Part shown: positions 44,203 through 56,601 of the stretch, one piece after another
Layout: each line of letters opens with the position of its first letter
Numbering within the stretch: the first letter of the stretch is position 1
Assembly: GCF_031755915.1 (NCBI RefSeq)
Contig: NC_083386.1
Location: 7,812,001-7,876,000, forward strand
DNA length: 64,000 nucleotides
Direction of reading: 5' to 3'
DNA from: Ziziphus jujuba
Lineage: Eukaryota > Streptophyta > Magnoliopsida > Rosales > Rhamnaceae
Notes under the pieces: model-generated
Databases searched by the model: none
What the model saw: the letters and a program-made list of their open reading frames with translations, nothing else
Told to the model about the DNA's origin: nothing
Made by a program: the position numbers and the translations under genes

Positions 44203-44405
44203 TAATAAGGACACGTGATTGTTGAGGTCTCTTACGTACTTATCAGATGTTATAATTGTTATGTAATTATCATTATCACTTGTATATAGGATGTTAGCTT
44301 TTATAGTCTATTTGGTTTATCTCTTGTATACTTTGGTGTATATAATTGTTCACGTAGTCAATGAATAAAATGTAGATTTTTCTCTTTACTTGTCATTATC
44401 TCATA
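44203..44405 (+). repeat. Copia 2, 3' LTR
   Basis: 203 bp, preceded by the purine-rich cttgaggaggga and followed by the tgtcc duplication. Confidence 0.85.
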
Positions 44406-44410
44406 TGTCC

Positions 44411-44757
44411 CCACTTGCAAACGATAGTCACTCAGCGACACACGTGATTGGTTGTTGTCTTAGGAAAGTCCCGTTCGCACATTAAAAGTAAGATGTAGGT
44501 TTGTCCCCATCAACAGCTTGCAACTCTTTAATTATTAAAACCCCTTAATATATAATACTCTTAGTACTATTTTAAAAAAAATAAAATAGAAAATTTTCAT
44601 CACCAGCTAGTAGATTAATGACATCACCCATAACAATAACATTGGAAACAATTGCAAGCTAATACAGTATTGTGTCATTATATAAGGGTAGAAAATGTTT
44701 GCAATATTGTTCAAAAGCAACACAAGTTGAGAGAATTTATCTTACAGTAATAAATTC
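44411..44757 (+). promoter_or_regulatory. Upstream region of protease copy 2
   Basis: AT-rich, with the TATA-containing string tcattatataag at 44675-44686, about 75 bp before the ATG, matching the arrangement at copy 1. No other element is clear. Confidence 0.5.
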
Positions 44758-44823
44758 ATGGCCGCCTCCTCCTTCCTCAGTTATCTTCTCTTTGGTTCAT
44801 TGTTGTCTTTGAGCTGCCTTAAT
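44758..44823 (+). pseudogene. Protease copy 2, exon 1, first half
   Basis: Encodes MAASSFLSYLLFGSLLSLSC, a signal-peptide-like start. It is cut in the codon run CLN by the solo LTR. Removing the LTR and one ttaat copy would leave the frame continuous, so that insertion was a simple event. Confidence 0.85.
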
Positions 44824-47656
44824 TGTAACACCCCGTCCCAAACCATGTCGGAATTCTTGCACGTTGACCGAGGTTGATCGTTGACCGAGTGGGTTAAAAG
44901 TTGACTTTTTGTTCCAATTGGAATTTCTAGTTGATCGTGGTACCGTGGCGAAGTGCATGATACCCCGAGTTCGTAGACTATTAGCACGTCTAAAACGAAG
45001 CTACGGTTTGAAAGTTATGGGCAAAACAAGTCGAGGTGCAAACTGTCCAAAAGGTGCCAGGAGTTTACTTTTTATAGTTGTATAATTTTGTTTTGACTTT
45101 TGTATGGTTGTAAAATACTCATCGATACGAGTTCATAGACTAGCGGCACGCTTAAATTGGATATCTAGTTAAAACGTTATGGACGTGTGAAGTTTTCCGG
45201 ATACCATAATATTTTATTATATCTGGCTTAAGTGCACAGTGATGCCACATGTTGACACCTGATTGGTCCACGTGGGTGAACAGTATCACCCACGGTGGCT
45301 TTTATTTGGCAAAAACGACGGGGGAGGAGAGAGAAAGAGAGAGAGGAGAGAGAGAGGGAGAGAGAAAATCATCGGCCACCGGAGTTGTCAAATTTTCTGG
45401 CCGATTCTTGCTACACGCACCGACTAGATGGGAGCGCCTCCCCATTCCCGGCCAAACCCCAAAATTTCATGGCCAACCGACCGGCGACGCGCCCGGATCG
45501 GGGCTTTTTCGGGCGGCAGCGCCGAATCTTTCAACCCCTGAGATCTCCACATTCTAGCCTCCGTTCTTGTCACCGCCGGTACCGTTGGAACCCTCTCCCT
45601 TCAAGCTACAAAATCTCCAAAAATCTCGGCCATCAACCACCTCACGCGCCGCCAGTGGCGACGGTTGCTGGTGACCCACGACGGCTCGCCGAAGAAATCC
45701 CTGTTCCGGCGAGTACCCAGTCCCGTCTCCAGTCCCTCTCCACTAATTCCAACCCCCTGAATCCAAATCTGGCGTCCTTTTCGTCCAATTCGCGACAGTT
45801 TGGGAGAATCGAAGAGTTGAATCCCGAAAGCTTTCCAGTGAGATTCCGGCCACCTCGGGTCCGATCTCCGAGAAGCGAGACCGGATTTGTAATCCTCGTC
45901 ACTCAAGCTTCGATTCGGTATATTACTCGTCAATTTTGGTTGTCGTTTGTATTCGCTCCCTGGGTACCCATTTGGGTGTTACCCGATTAAAATATTAATA
46001 TATTTGGTTTGGTGTATTGTGGATGTTTTAGGTGCACGTGTGGGTAGTGGAGTCGATTCTGCGGAGGATCTTGATTGAGATACTTGCTTAAGGTGAGTGA
46101 CCCACCTTGAAAACTATTTTGGGCAATTAATTATATTTATGTTGTGTTAATTTGATATCTAGAATTTGCTCATGTGGTGGAATTTATTATAATTGGGAAA
46201 AATGTATTATTTTATATATATATACCCATTGATGCTAAACGAAATTTTAGGTTGTTAAGAAATTCTCGATTATTATTTTATTGTGATTTAATTGTATTTA
46301 TTACACATGAGCAAGGTATTTTCATTAATTAATTGTGTCTGGATTTTTATATTATTTTTTGGGCATAATTGGTTTAAATATTTTAAGGAAAATATTTGTT
46401 TAAATTGGTGGTTTCAAATTTGATAATTATGCCCGTGGAATATTATTTGTTGGACCTCGTGTTACGAGAAAATTATTTGTATATTGTTATCGATGGTTTT
46501 GTACCGAAAATGTTAAAGGAAAATCTGGGATGGTGAGTTTGAAAATTGGTATAATTCCCACGGTGATTTTTGAAAAGTCGGTACGGTAATAAGAAATTAA
46601 TAATTGGTTTTAGACGCACTCATACAGTATTGCTGTTCTGGTTGTATATGAGGATTAGCGCGCAAGTTATTATGTCTCCCGTGAGTTGCCATTGAACCGA
46701 GGACAGGCAAGTCTTATATATTGCGCATCAGCCGCCCCCCTCCGTGGCCGGGATGACGGTTTCAGCAGTGGTACTGTCGGGACGCCGAAGTGCCGTATGC
46801 AAGTTTCTCTCTTTAATCTCCCCGCTAGTCGGTGCTCGAGACACTGGGTATCGGAGGGCGTCACTGGTATATGGTGTGGTGTGTCAAGTATAAATTTTCG
46901 GATAGAAATTTCAAACCCTAAAGTGTTAAAAAATTATTTATTATATTTTATTACATTTTATTTATATTTGGGGTATTTATCTATTGTTTATTAAATTAAT
47001 TGATCCCTTGGTTTTCGGGAAATACGAATATCGGGTTTTGTGAAAATGTTTTAAAAAGGGAACATTTCCAACGGAGTTAATAGTGAGGGTTTTGAGAGAA
47101 ATTATTATTTATCTATTTAATTGTTGATATTAATTAATTTTCTTCATTTGTTATATTATTAAAATTAAAAGTGTTCAGTAGATAGGGTCACTCACTGAGA
47201 TTATTAGCATCTCACGTTTTTAAATTCCGTTCCCTTATGTGCAAGGGGTGGTAGACGTTCTTCCGGAGCGAACCAAATCTCCGTCGCTGTCGTAGTTCGA
47301 GAAGTTACTTTTGTCTTCGTTTATTTCAATTGTATTATTTCTTTCATCCTTGTTGTATTCTATGCTTAATAGCATTTCATGAAGCTCCGTATACTGTCTC
47401 GGACATTTATGTATTAATTATGCACTGGATTACTGTTATTGATTTGAAGTGCTGTAAATTTGTGGAATCAATTTGTAGTATTGTGGGAGGAATAAAGGGA
47501 TGAAAATAGAAATGTGTTTTCAGTGCAGGAAATTTGTAGTAAGTCCAACCCTTAGGGGAGGTTCTGCCGGATTTTCCATCGGAGGGTCCGGTAGGGTTTT
47601 CCTGAAATCAGGGCTTGTCTAGGGTTCCGGTGAGGAATTTTGGACAGGTCCTGACA
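44824..47656 (+). mobile_element. Gypsy solo LTR C in protease copy 2
   Basis: 2833 bp, from tgtaacaccccgtccc to ggtcctgaca, flanked by a perfect ttaat duplication (44819-44823 and 47657-47661). It lies in the opposite orientation to the array and to solo LTRs A and B. Its blocks match the array LTRs in order: GA-rich run (45320-45370), GC-rich block (45380-45970) and the module near 46680-46870. No internal region is present. Confidence 0.92.
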
Positions 47657-47661
47657 TTAAT

Positions 47662-47779
47662 AATGTTTTCTGCTTGGAGAAGAGCTTTGGGTTTGAAGAG
47701 AAGGTCACCTCCCAAACTCTTCATATTGTTCAGCTCCTCTCTCTACTTCCGTCAACTATCTGCAGCCACTCTACCAAAG
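47662..47779 (+). pseudogene. Protease copy 2, exon 1, second half
   Basis: Encodes NVFCLEKSFGFEEKVTS and VQLLSLLPSTICSHSTK, matching copy 1. It ends at the donor aaag/gtgtaa. Confidence 0.85.
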
Positions 47780-47839
47780 GTGTAATGTTAATTAACCGCC
47801 TTGCTTTTACCCTAGCCCTTCTCTCTTTTTCTTCTTTAA

Positions 47840-47889
<50 letters not shown>

Positions 47890-48176
47890 AAGATATAAGC
47901 TTGCTTGGTAACAATTACCAAAAAAAAAAAAAATTGTTATTTGTTATTCATTGTGATGGTTAACAACATGACAATTGTTTATTGAAAACATTTAATTATA
48001 TGTATCATTTTTTATTCTAATTGTTATTTCTAATATTTTTATTTTATTTATTTATTTATTTTGAAAGATTCTATTTTTAATCCTTGCAAGTCAAGGTCTC
48101 AAAAAACTTATTATTATTGTTATTTATTTCTTTAACATTTTCATTTCGATTTAGTTGCCAATTATTAATTCATCAG
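47780..48176 (+). other. Protease copy 2, intron 1
   Basis: 397 bp with a (TA)n(TG)n microsatellite (about 47839-47887) and the acceptor catcag. This short intron is presumably what the 24-kb intron of copy 1 looked like before transposons entered it. Confidence 0.8.
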
Positions 48177-48410
48177 TGGAGAACAACAAGAGATCAGTAT
48201 TGAAAGTTGTAGAGAAGCACGGTCCATGCTCTCAACTCTACAAAGACAGAACTAGTAAAGCACCAACTCAGGCCGCAATCCTCCAGCAAGACCAATACCG
48301 TGTGAATTCAATTCAATCTCGTCTTTCCAAGAAATCCATGGTCACGGACGCCACTACTATTCCTGCCAAATCCGGTGCCATCCTTGGCTTCGTTAACTAC
48401 ATCGTAAGAA
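48177..48410 (+). pseudogene. Protease copy 2, exon 2, first half
   Basis: Encodes VLKVVEKHGPCSQLYKDR, SKAPTQAAILQQDQYRVNS and AILGFVNYIV. The frame is open here. It is broken off by the MITE just where GNYIVTVGLGTP should continue. Confidence 0.85.
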
Positions 48411-48416
48411 CGTCCC

Positions 48417-48807
48417 CAAAGAACTTTTTAAAATAAAATAGTATATTCTTTATAATAAAGAGCATATTTTGAGATAACTAATAATATTTGAAAATACTCT
48501 CCAACAAAACTCTATTTATGCTCTTTATTTTTATTTTTTCTATAAATATTTATTATTTTACTTGTAATATCTCTTTTTTATATAAATTACCTACCTTTTA
48601 AATATTATAATAGTGGCATAGGAACATGTGTTACATTCAATTAAATTTATATAATATTGAAAAAAAGAGTGGTTTTGGCTTTCTAAATTTGATGAACAAA
48701 ACCAATTCTTTATATTAAAAAGTCAAAATAAAAAATCTATTAAAGCTTTCTTTTTTAAATATTGTTTCTTTAAAATAAAGAGTATGACATATTTAAAAAG
48801 TCCTTTG
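48417..48807. mobile_element. MITE with about 45-bp inverted repeats in protease exon 2
   Basis: caaagaactttttaaa (48417-48432) is matched at 15 of 16 bases by the inverse of 48792-48807, and similarity continues inward (tctttataataaagag against tactctttattttaaag). The interior is AT-rich without coding capacity. Exact ends and target duplication are unclear; the exon resumes near 48821. The family cannot be named from this sequence alone. Confidence 0.7.
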
Positions 48808-48820
48808 ATAATGCTCTAAA

Positions 48821-49016
48821 GATGGGACTTGGCACACCCAAAAGAGACCTATCTCTGGAATTTGACATCGGCAACGATCTAACTTGGACCCAGTGCCTGC
48901 CCTGCAACGCCACATCTTGCTATCCATAAAAGGAACCACTCTTTGACCCGTCCATGTCAACCTCATACTCCAAATTTCCTGTACCACCTCCGAACAATGC
49001 TCCCTGATAACTTCCA
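48821..49016 (+). pseudogene. Protease copy 2, exon 2, second half
   Basis: MGLGTPKRDLSLEFDIGNDL then TWTQCLPCNATSCYP, stop (48927-48929), KEPLFDPSMSTSYS. The catalytic Asp remains (48864-48866), but the flanking Thr and Ser are replaced. It ends at the donor cttcca/gtacgt. Confidence 0.85.
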
Positions 49017-49321
49017 GTACGTTTCCCAGACTCGCCAAACAAATATATATATATATATATATTTATATAATTTTTCATTGTTCACACTATAAAAATGTGG
49101 AGATCATATACAAAAGACTATTTCCATCAAATTATAATGCTTCAAGGAGCGTGATAATTTTTTTTTTCCCTATCCGTATGCTTAAATAGTGCTGATAATT
49201 TTTAAATATATATATATATAAATAAAATATAATATGATTATAGCACTTGATGTTCAACAATTTGTATATTTACAAAACATTTAATATTTTATATCACCTT
49301 GACAAATTATATTATTTACAG

Positions 49322-49740
49322 GTATTCCAGCTAGATGTTCTCCAATATGTCCATATACGAATATGGAATTCAGTATGGAGACAAGTCCTTTTCCTTAGGG
49401 AGCAAAGAAAGGATTACACTGTCCCCATCTGACGTATTTGACGATTTCCTCTTCGGCTGTGGCCGTTACAATCAGATCTGTTCAAGGGTATTGCTGGTTT
49501 GCTGGGCTTGGGCCGGGATAAAATCTCCCTCGTCGAACAGATGGCCCAGAAATACAACTGAATCTTCTCCTACTGCTACCACCCACCTCCAGCTCCAGCG
49601 GATACTTGACCTTCGACAAAGACGACAAGCCTTCCAACAACATCAAGTACACCCCGCTAACCACACTTTCTCAGAGTGATTCATTTTATGGCCTCCAATT
49701 GCAAGGGATAAGTGTTGGTGGAAGTCAAGTACCAATTCCG
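49322..49740 (+). pseudogene. Protease copy 2, exon 3, part before Gypsy 2
   Basis: YEYGIQYGDKSFSLGSKER, VFDDFLFGCGRYNQ, then a frameshift, LFKGIAGLLGLGRDKISLVE, a stop after QKYN, another shift, SSGYLTFDKDDKPSNN, SDSFYGLQLQGISVGG and QVPIP. The order of landmarks is normal for the family. Confidence 0.85.
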
Positions 49741-50651
49741 TGATACGAATCCGTCCGAGCTTGCACAACCGACAACTCACTGGGGTATTGATCCGATACG
49801 GATGAAGACTAGACCGATCACTAGGGCTAAAGCTAAGAGGTTTAAGGACAACCTTGCTGCCTTTATCCAGAAAGTAATTTATTCTCAAAAGGACTTGTCC
49901 ATATCTGAAGATAAAAGATCTGTTTTAAGCATCCAAGTGGTGGAGGCTGATACATCGGACACCCATACATCGGACATTTTATATTGGACATCCATGCCTC
50001 GAACATCTGACTTCGGACTTCGGACATCTGACATAACTTAGTTCGGACATCGGATAGACATAAGTTAGCTCAGACATCAGGCAGATATAAGTTAGCTCGG
50101 ACGTCAAAATAAGTCAGCTTAGTTGTCAAACTAGTCAACTTGTTTTCTAATTTGCGTTTGACTTTTTTTTTTTGGGTTTTTATTTATTTATTTGCTGGAC
50201 AAATAAGTTTAGGAAAGTTATTATTTTATTATTTTCATTGTAAATTAATTAATTCCTACTTCAAAATAAAGGAATTAATTAATCCAAATTAGATTAGGAA
50301 AGGATGTGAAATTAGGCAATTTCCTAATTGGATTCTATGTTGGCCGAAATTTCCTAATCCTTTTAGGGTTTTATTTTGTTCATTCAAAGCCTATTTTAAG
50401 GATTATTTTCAATGAGAAATTAAGCTTGAATTTTATATAGAAAATTATTTGTTAAAACACCATTAGTGAATGAGTGTTTTAGTTTGACTTATCAATAAGC
50501 CTTCCATCACCTATTATGTCGTCTTCATTATATACCAAGGTTTCTAATCACAAGTTGGTTAGGGGTCAAGGTGACCATTAGAACTTGAACATAATTAGAT
50601 CCGGGCTAATATAATACAGGTTTAGGAGCAGGTCATCCTAGGTTCGTATCA
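49741..50651 (+). repeat. Gypsy 2, 5' LTR
   Basis: 911 bp. It includes a stretch (about 49955-50105) of repeated tcggacatc-type words, a T-rich block and the end ggttcgtatca. Confidence 0.92.
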
Positions 50652-50653
50652 TT

Positions 50654-50666
50654 TGGTATCAGAGCC
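50654..50666 (+). other. Gypsy 2 primer-binding site
   Basis: tggtatcagagcc two bases after the 5' LTR, complementary to initiator-Met tRNA. Confidence 0.9.
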
Positions 50667-51781
50667 AAATTTTATTCAGGTTTGATCTATCTTTATTTGC
50701 TTTATTTGTTTTTGTGTTATTCTGCAATTTTAGCATTAGGTTAAGGTTGCATCCATCCCATACACATTCTGCATCTTAAAAAAATAAAAATAAAAATTCA
50801 TTCCTAATTGAATTAGGATTTCCTAGTTTTACCGTATTTTTTGTTTCCTAGTTTGTTGGTTGTCTTTCATCATTGTTCTTTTAATTTGGTTATTGTTGAT
50901 TTTTCTTTGCTGTTTTAGTCTTAAATATTTTCATTCATCTATTCAAAAAAAAAAAAAAAAAGAGTTTGCGGCAACATTTAAAAAAAAAAAAAACTGCATG
51001 TTTGTGTTTATTTGGAGGTTACGGGTTTGGTGAATTTTTGGAGTTGGAATTGCAAATTTGTTGTTTATTCTTGCTACTTCAGTTGTGTCTAATATTCAGT
51101 TAGTGAAAAAAAAAGAAAAAAAAGAAGAAAGCCGAATATAAAATATATATATATATAGGTTTGTTGAAAATTGGTGTTGAAGTTTGTTGCTGGAAATTTC
51201 TTGTAACTGCTGCTTTGTTGATTATTTATTCCATGGAGTTTCTGGAGAGTTATTTTTTCTGCTGGATATTTGAGTTTGAGTGCTAAATTATTTGGATTAA
51301 AACTAGTTAAAGGATTTGATTCAAAACTTGAATTACAAGAACAACAACCAACACTTTTCTATATTTTTGTTCTCTTTGATTCTTGTTCGTATTTGAATTT
51401 ATTTTTCTAGAATTTTATTCTTGAACTTATAATCTATTACCATCTTGTCCAGTTCTTCAAAATTCCAAAGTTTTCCCATTAATTTGCTTTATTTTGCCTA
51501 GAAAAGCCGAAACAAGGTTTTATTGAATTCTTTCGGTATTGCCTACCTTTAACTACTGTTTTATTGATAAGTTTAATTAAAACATACTTGTAATCTAATT
51601 GCTATTTTATTGGTGTTTTAATTAGAACTTTGAGTTAATTCTTTGAGTGGAAAAAAAAAAGGCAGGAGAGTGTGAGCTCAAAAGAGGATAAAAGCCGAAA
51701 CTAGTGTGTAAACACGAGTGTCGAGACCTTGTTTGAGTGAAACACGTGAGGGAGTGAATATTGTGAGGATTTATTTTATTT
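50667..51781 (+). other. Gypsy 2 leader
   Basis: About 1.1 kb of untranslated leader with A-runs (50945-50960, 50978-50993) and no ORF of note. Long leaders are usual in plant Gypsy elements. Confidence 0.7.
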
Positions 51782-53698
51782 TTGCAGTATTTTACTAACA
51801 TGGCAGATTCTAGAATAAGAAGAGGAGACCCACCACTGAGAATTAATGAAGAGGAGTCCGTAGGATTTCATGGTGATCCACGAGCTACCCGGAGTGGTGA
51901 GCAAACGGAATTGAAAGCTGTTTTGGAACAATTACAGCGGGTGAGTGCTCAAGTTGAGCACATGAATCAAAGGATGGGAAGGCTAGAAGTTTTCCAAGGA
52001 ATTTCGAACACAAGAAATAGGCAAGAATTCCATGAAGGTCGAGGTCGAGGACGAGGAGGCTGTGAGAGACTGAGAGAGGAATTTGAGGAGGAGAATTTCG
52101 GTGTAGACTTTGAGGGAGGCATGGACGAAACCTTTGCTGTCCAAGAGAGAGCTGGCCATGGAAGGTATAGGAGGGAAGAAACAGATGACAATCTTAGTAA
52201 TATCAAGATCACCATCCCACCATTCATGGGAAAAAGTGATCCCGAGGCATATTTGGAGTGGGAAGAAAAGATAGAGATGATATTCGACTGCCATAATTAT
52301 TCGGAGGGTAAGAAGGTGAAGTTGGCAGCAATGGAGTTTGGCCATTATGCACTCCAATGGTGGACAAATGAACAAGGCACCTGGAGGAGAATTGGTGATG
52401 ACTTGATCACAACATGGCGACAAATGAAAGGAGCCATGAGAAAGCGATTTGTGCCATCACATTACCATAGTTTACTGCATCAAAGGCTTCAATCTTTGTC
52501 TCAAGGAAGTAGGTCCATGGGGGATTATTACAAAGAGATGGAGATGCTCATGATGAGGTTGAATATGAATGAGGATAGGGAGGCAACAATGGTGAGATTT
52601 CTTGGTGGTTTGAACTGTGACATTGCCAACCAGCTTGAATTGCAACAATACTTGGAGTTGGAGGATATGTTGCATGTAGCCATTAAGCTTGAACACCAGT
52701 TCAAGAGGAAGGGTGTAGGATCACGGCCTGGAGGTGTTTTCAGCAGTGGGAGAATCAATTCAAGTGGCTGGAGAAACAATTCAGCTAATGAAATCAAACC
52801 AAAACCGAAAGCTGGAAAAGAAAGTACCAAACGGTCAAAAAGGGAGGCCAAGATCGAATTTGTCCAAGCACTTAGAGGTGAGGTAAAATATGATCCTAAA
52901 CCTCAAAAATCCAGAGAAATAATTTATTTTAAGTGCCAAGGAAGAGGACACATAGACAACCAATGCCCAAATAGAAGAATCATGGTATTAAAGGGTGATG
53001 GTGAGTTGGAATATGCAAGTGAAGAAAGTGAAGCTGAAACCGAACAAGAGGAGAAATGCAATGATGATGAAGCCGAACTAGTAGGCACATCTAATGCCGA
53101 GTTGAGCTTGGTTTTAAGGAGAGTACTTACTGTCTACAAAGATGAAGAGCAGATACGAAGAGAAAACATCTTCCACACTCGCTACGAAATACAAGATAAG
53201 ATTTGTAGCATGATTATAGATAGTGGGAGTTGTACCAACGTGATAAGTAATCTTGTAGTTGATAAATTAGGCTTGAAAACAATTAAACATCCAGAATCCT
53301 ATAGATTACAATGGTTAAATGATAGTGGTGAGATGAGGGTAAACAAGCAAGCCAAAGTTAAATTTAATATAGGTAGGTATGAGGATGTTGTCTTGTGTGA
53401 CATTGTACCAATGCATGCCGAACATATTTTACTAGGTAGACCATGGCAATTTGACAAAGATGCTACTCATTTTGGTCGAGAAAATAGTGTTGTTTTCAGG
53501 TTTAAAGGGAAGAAAATCAAGCTGGAGCCATTGACTTCCAAGAAGGTCTACAAAGATCACCTACAAATGCAACAAAGGAAGGAGGCTCAAAAAATTAAGG
53601 AGAAAACAAGTATGGCACCAACGGCTTCACCATCCTTTCAAGAAGATGAGATTGAGGTTACTGATCAAGGTAAGCTTTCTAAAACCCAGATCGAGTGA
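51782..53698 (+). CDS. Gypsy 2 gag-protease
   Basis: 638 codons. Gag domain at about 145-310 ([50 protein letters not shown]). The zinc knuckle near residue 381 reads [14 protein letters not shown], so the first of the four metal ligands is Tyr (codon 52925-52927) instead of Cys. The retropepsin has the [12 protein letters not shown] motif with catalytic Asp at about 480 (codon 53219-53221), followed by HILLGRPW. The ORF stops at 53698, where relatives would run on into reverse transcriptase; the downstream frame overlaps in another phase. The first in-frame ATG is at 51782, but MADSRI six codons later (51800) is an equally plausible start. RNA binding by this gag is doubtful. Confidence 0.8.
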   Translation: MQYFTNMADSRIRRGDPPLRINEEESVGFHGDPRATRSGEQTELKAVLEQLQRVSAQVEHMNQRMGRLEVFQGISNTRNRQEFHEGRGRGRGGCERLREEFEEENFGVDFEGGMDETFAVQERAGHGRYRREETDDNLSNIKITIPPFMGKSDPEAYLEWEEKIEMIFDCHNYSEGKKVKLAAMEFGHYALQWWTNEQGTWRRIGDDLITTWRQMKGAMRKRFVPSHYHSLLHQRLQSLSQGSRSMGDYYKEMEMLMMRLNMNEDREATMVRFLGGLNCDIANQLELQQYLELEDMLHVAIKLEHQFKRKGVGSRPGGVFSSGRINSSGWRNNSANEIKPKPKAGKESTKRSKREAKIEFVQALRGEVKYDPKPQKSREIIYFKCQGRGHIDNQCPNRRIMVLKGDGELEYASEESEAETEQEEKCNDDEAELVGTSNAELSLVLRRVLTVYKDEEQIRRENIFHTRYEIQDKICSMIIDSGSCTNVISNLVVDKLGLKTIKHPESYRLQWLNDSGEMRVNKQAKVKFNIGRYEDVVLCDIVPMHAEHILLGRPWQFDKDATHFGRENSVVFRFKGKKIKLEPLTSKKVYKDHLQMQQRKEAQKIKEKTSMAPTASPSFQEDEIEVTDQGKLSKTQIE

Positions 53699-53718
53699 AA
53701 AAACCAAGAGAAAGCCAA

Positions 53719-53733
53719 GAGGGGGGGGGGGGG
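53719..53733 (+). repeat. G homopolymer (13 G)
   Basis: A run of 13 G in the gag-pol junction of Gypsy 2. Runs of this type are prone to slippage in replication and sequencing, so frame calls across it are unsafe. Confidence 0.85.
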
Positions 53734-56588
53734 TGAGAAAAGAGAGCAAACCCAAGAGCACCAACAATCTGGAAATTTCCGCTAATGAGAACCAAACCGA
53801 GGGAAGGAAAAGAAAAGAAAGAAAAGAGAGGAAAAACCAGAATTTTTATTTGAGTTTTGGGGATATTAATAAGGCTATTGAATGTACAAAACTCTTGCTG
53901 GTCATGATATATAAAGAAAACTATTTTAATGATCAAACTAACTTTTACGAACTTGAATTGCCAAGTTCAATGATTTCTCTTTTGAAGGAATTTGGAGATG
54001 TTTTTCCAAATGAGATTCCAAGTGGACTACCACCTATTCGAGGGATAGAACATCAAATTGACTTTGTCCCAGGGGCTGCCATACCAAATAAACCAGCATA
54101 TAGAACCAATCCTGAAAAAACAAAGGAGCTGAAAAAACAGGTAAGTGATTTGCTTGATAAAGGATACATTCGTGAGAGTTTAAGTCCATGTGCTGTCCCT
54201 GTTTTGTTGGTACTTAATAAGGATGGTTCTTGGAGGATGTGTGTTGATTGTAGGGCTATAAATAACATCACCATTAAATATAGACATCCCATTCCTAGAT
54301 TAGATGATATGCTTGATGAGTTGCATGATGCTTGCATGTTTACTAAAATTGATCTTAGGAGTGGTTATCATCAAATTAGAGTGAAAGAAGGTGATGAATG
54401 GAAAACCACATTTAAAACTAAATATGGGCTGTATGAATGGTTAGTTATGCCTTTTGAATTATCTAATGCACCTAGTACTTTCATGAGGCTTATGAATCAT
54501 GTAATGCGTCCATTTATTGGTAAATTTGTGGTTGTTTATTTTGATGATATTTTGGTGTATAGCCGAAACTTGGATGAGCATGTGGATCAACTTAGGCAAG
54601 TTTTGCAAGTTCTTAGAAAGGAAAGATTGTTTGCTAACATGAACAAGTGTGATTTTTGCAAAGATGAGCTTGTTTTTCTAGGATTTGTAGTAAGTGCTGC
54701 AGAAATCAAAGTGGATCAAGCTAAAGTGCAAGCAATCAAAGAGTGGCCGGTTCTTACAACAATCACCCAAGTGAGGAGTTTCCATGGCTTGGCAAGTTTT
54801 TATAGAAGATTTGTCAAGGATTTTAGTACATAGCCGCACCTTTGAATGAAGTTGTTAAGAAGAATGTTGTCTTTAAATGGGGGGAAGTACAAGAAAAATC
54901 TTTTAATTTGTTGAAAGAAAAATTGTGTAATGCACATTTATTAGTTTTGCCAAATTTTTCTAAGACTTTTGAAATTGAGTGTGATGCTTCGGGTGTAGGT
55001 ATTGGAGCTGTCTTAATGTAAGAAGGAAGACCCATAGCCTACTTTAGTGAAAAATTAAATGGAGCTGCACTAAACTACCCGACATATGACAAGGAGATGT
55101 ATGCTTTGGTGAGGGATTTGGAGACATGGCAGCATTATCTCATACCAAAGGAGGTTGTGATCTCTACGGATCATGAGTCTTTAAAGCATATTAAAGGTCA
55201 AGGAAAGCTCAACCGAAGGCATGCCAAGTGGATTGAATTTATTGAATCCTTTCCATATGTGATCCGCTACAAAAAAGGTAAGGAAAATGTGGTTGCCGAT
55301 GCATTATCGCGAAGGTATGTACTCTTTTCTACCTTAAATGCTAGGTTGCTTGGATTTGAACAATTGAAAGAACTTTATAAGCATGATAGTGACTTTGGAG
55401 AAATTTTTAGAACCTGTTTGAAACATGGATTTAATAAATTTTACATATTTGAGGGGTATTTGTTTAAGGAAAACAAACTTTGTGTGCCTAATTGTAGCAT
55501 TAGGGAATTATTGGTTCGGGAAGGACATGGGGGTGGTTTAATAGGTCATTTTGGTGTTTTTAAAATTTTATCCTTGCTGCAAGAACATTTTTATTGGTCT
55601 AACATGAGGAGAGATGTTGAGAGAATTTGTGAAAGATGTTTGAAGTGCCGAAAAACAAAATCAACATTGAAGCCGCATGGATTGTACAAGCCTTTGCTGA
55701 TTCCTACCTATCCTTGGGTAGATTTGTCTATGGATTTTATTCTTGGTTTGCCTAGGTCAAGGATGGGTAAGGATTCAATATTTGTTATAGTAGATAGGTT
55801 TTCTAAGATGGCACATTTTATTGCATGTAATAAAACTGATGATGCATCTAATGTTGCTAATTTATTTTTCGAGGAAATTGTAAGATTGCATGGAATGCCA
55901 AAAACTATTGTTTCGGATAGAGATGCTAAGTTCTTAAGTTATTTTTGGAAAACTTTGTGGGCTAAATTAGGTACTAAACTTTTATTTTCAACTACTTTCC
56001 ACCCACAAACAAATGGGCAAACCGAAGTTGTGAATAGAATCTTGTCCGCTTTGTTACATGCTTTAATTAGTAGAAATTTGAGAACTTGGGAAGAGTGTTT
56101 CCCACATGTTGAATTTGCTTATAATAGGTCTTTACATTCAGCTACTAAATATACACCATTTGAAATTGTTTATGGTTTTAATTCTTTGACTCCATTAGAT
56201 CTAGCACCTTTGCCTTTGAGTGAGCGTGCTAATCTAGATGGAAAACAAAAAGCTGATTTTGTAAAACAGATTCATGAGAAGACAAAGGCAAATATTGAGA
56301 GGAGGACCGAGCAATATGCAAAGGTTGCTAATCAAGGCCGAAAACCAATGGTATTTGAACCTGGAGATTGGGTGTGGTTGCATTTAAGGAAAGAAAGATT
56401 TCCCAAACAAAAGAAATCAAAACTCATGCCGAGGGCTGATAGACCTTTTCAAGTTTTGGAAAGGATAAACGACAATGCCTACAAACTTGATCTACAGGGT
56501 GAGTATAATGTTAGTGCCACCTTCAATGTTGTTGATTTGTCACCTTTTGCTGCAGGTGATGACTTTGTTTTGAGGGCAAATCTTTTTC

Positions 56589-56600
56589 AAGAGGAGGGGA
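56589..56600 (+). other. Gypsy 2 polypurine tract
   Basis: aagaggagggga just upstream of the 3' LTR start at 56602. It is also read as codons of the pol frame. Confidence 0.8.
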
Positions 56601-56601
56601 A

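Larger units (their letters stand above)
35493..44405 (+). mobile_element. Ty1/Copia LTR retrotransposon 2, decayed, with two nested solo LTRs
   Basis: Plus-strand element with 200-203 bp LTRs, flanked by the duplication tgtcc (35488-35492 and 44406-44410). Gag is followed directly by reverse transcriptase, because protease and integrase are missing. Two long Gypsy-type solo LTRs lie inside it (35859-39135 and 39858-42716). Without them the element is only about 2.8 kb. Sequence style (NVATQAPLKL in gag, RLVAKGFQ and DIVLIG in reverse transcriptase) resembles RE1-like Copia. Multiple stops make it inactive. Confidence 0.85.

Noticed and set aside
49482..49664. Minus-strand frames opposite protease copy 2 exon 3
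   Set aside because: Shadows of the plus-strand pseudogene, with no independent motif.
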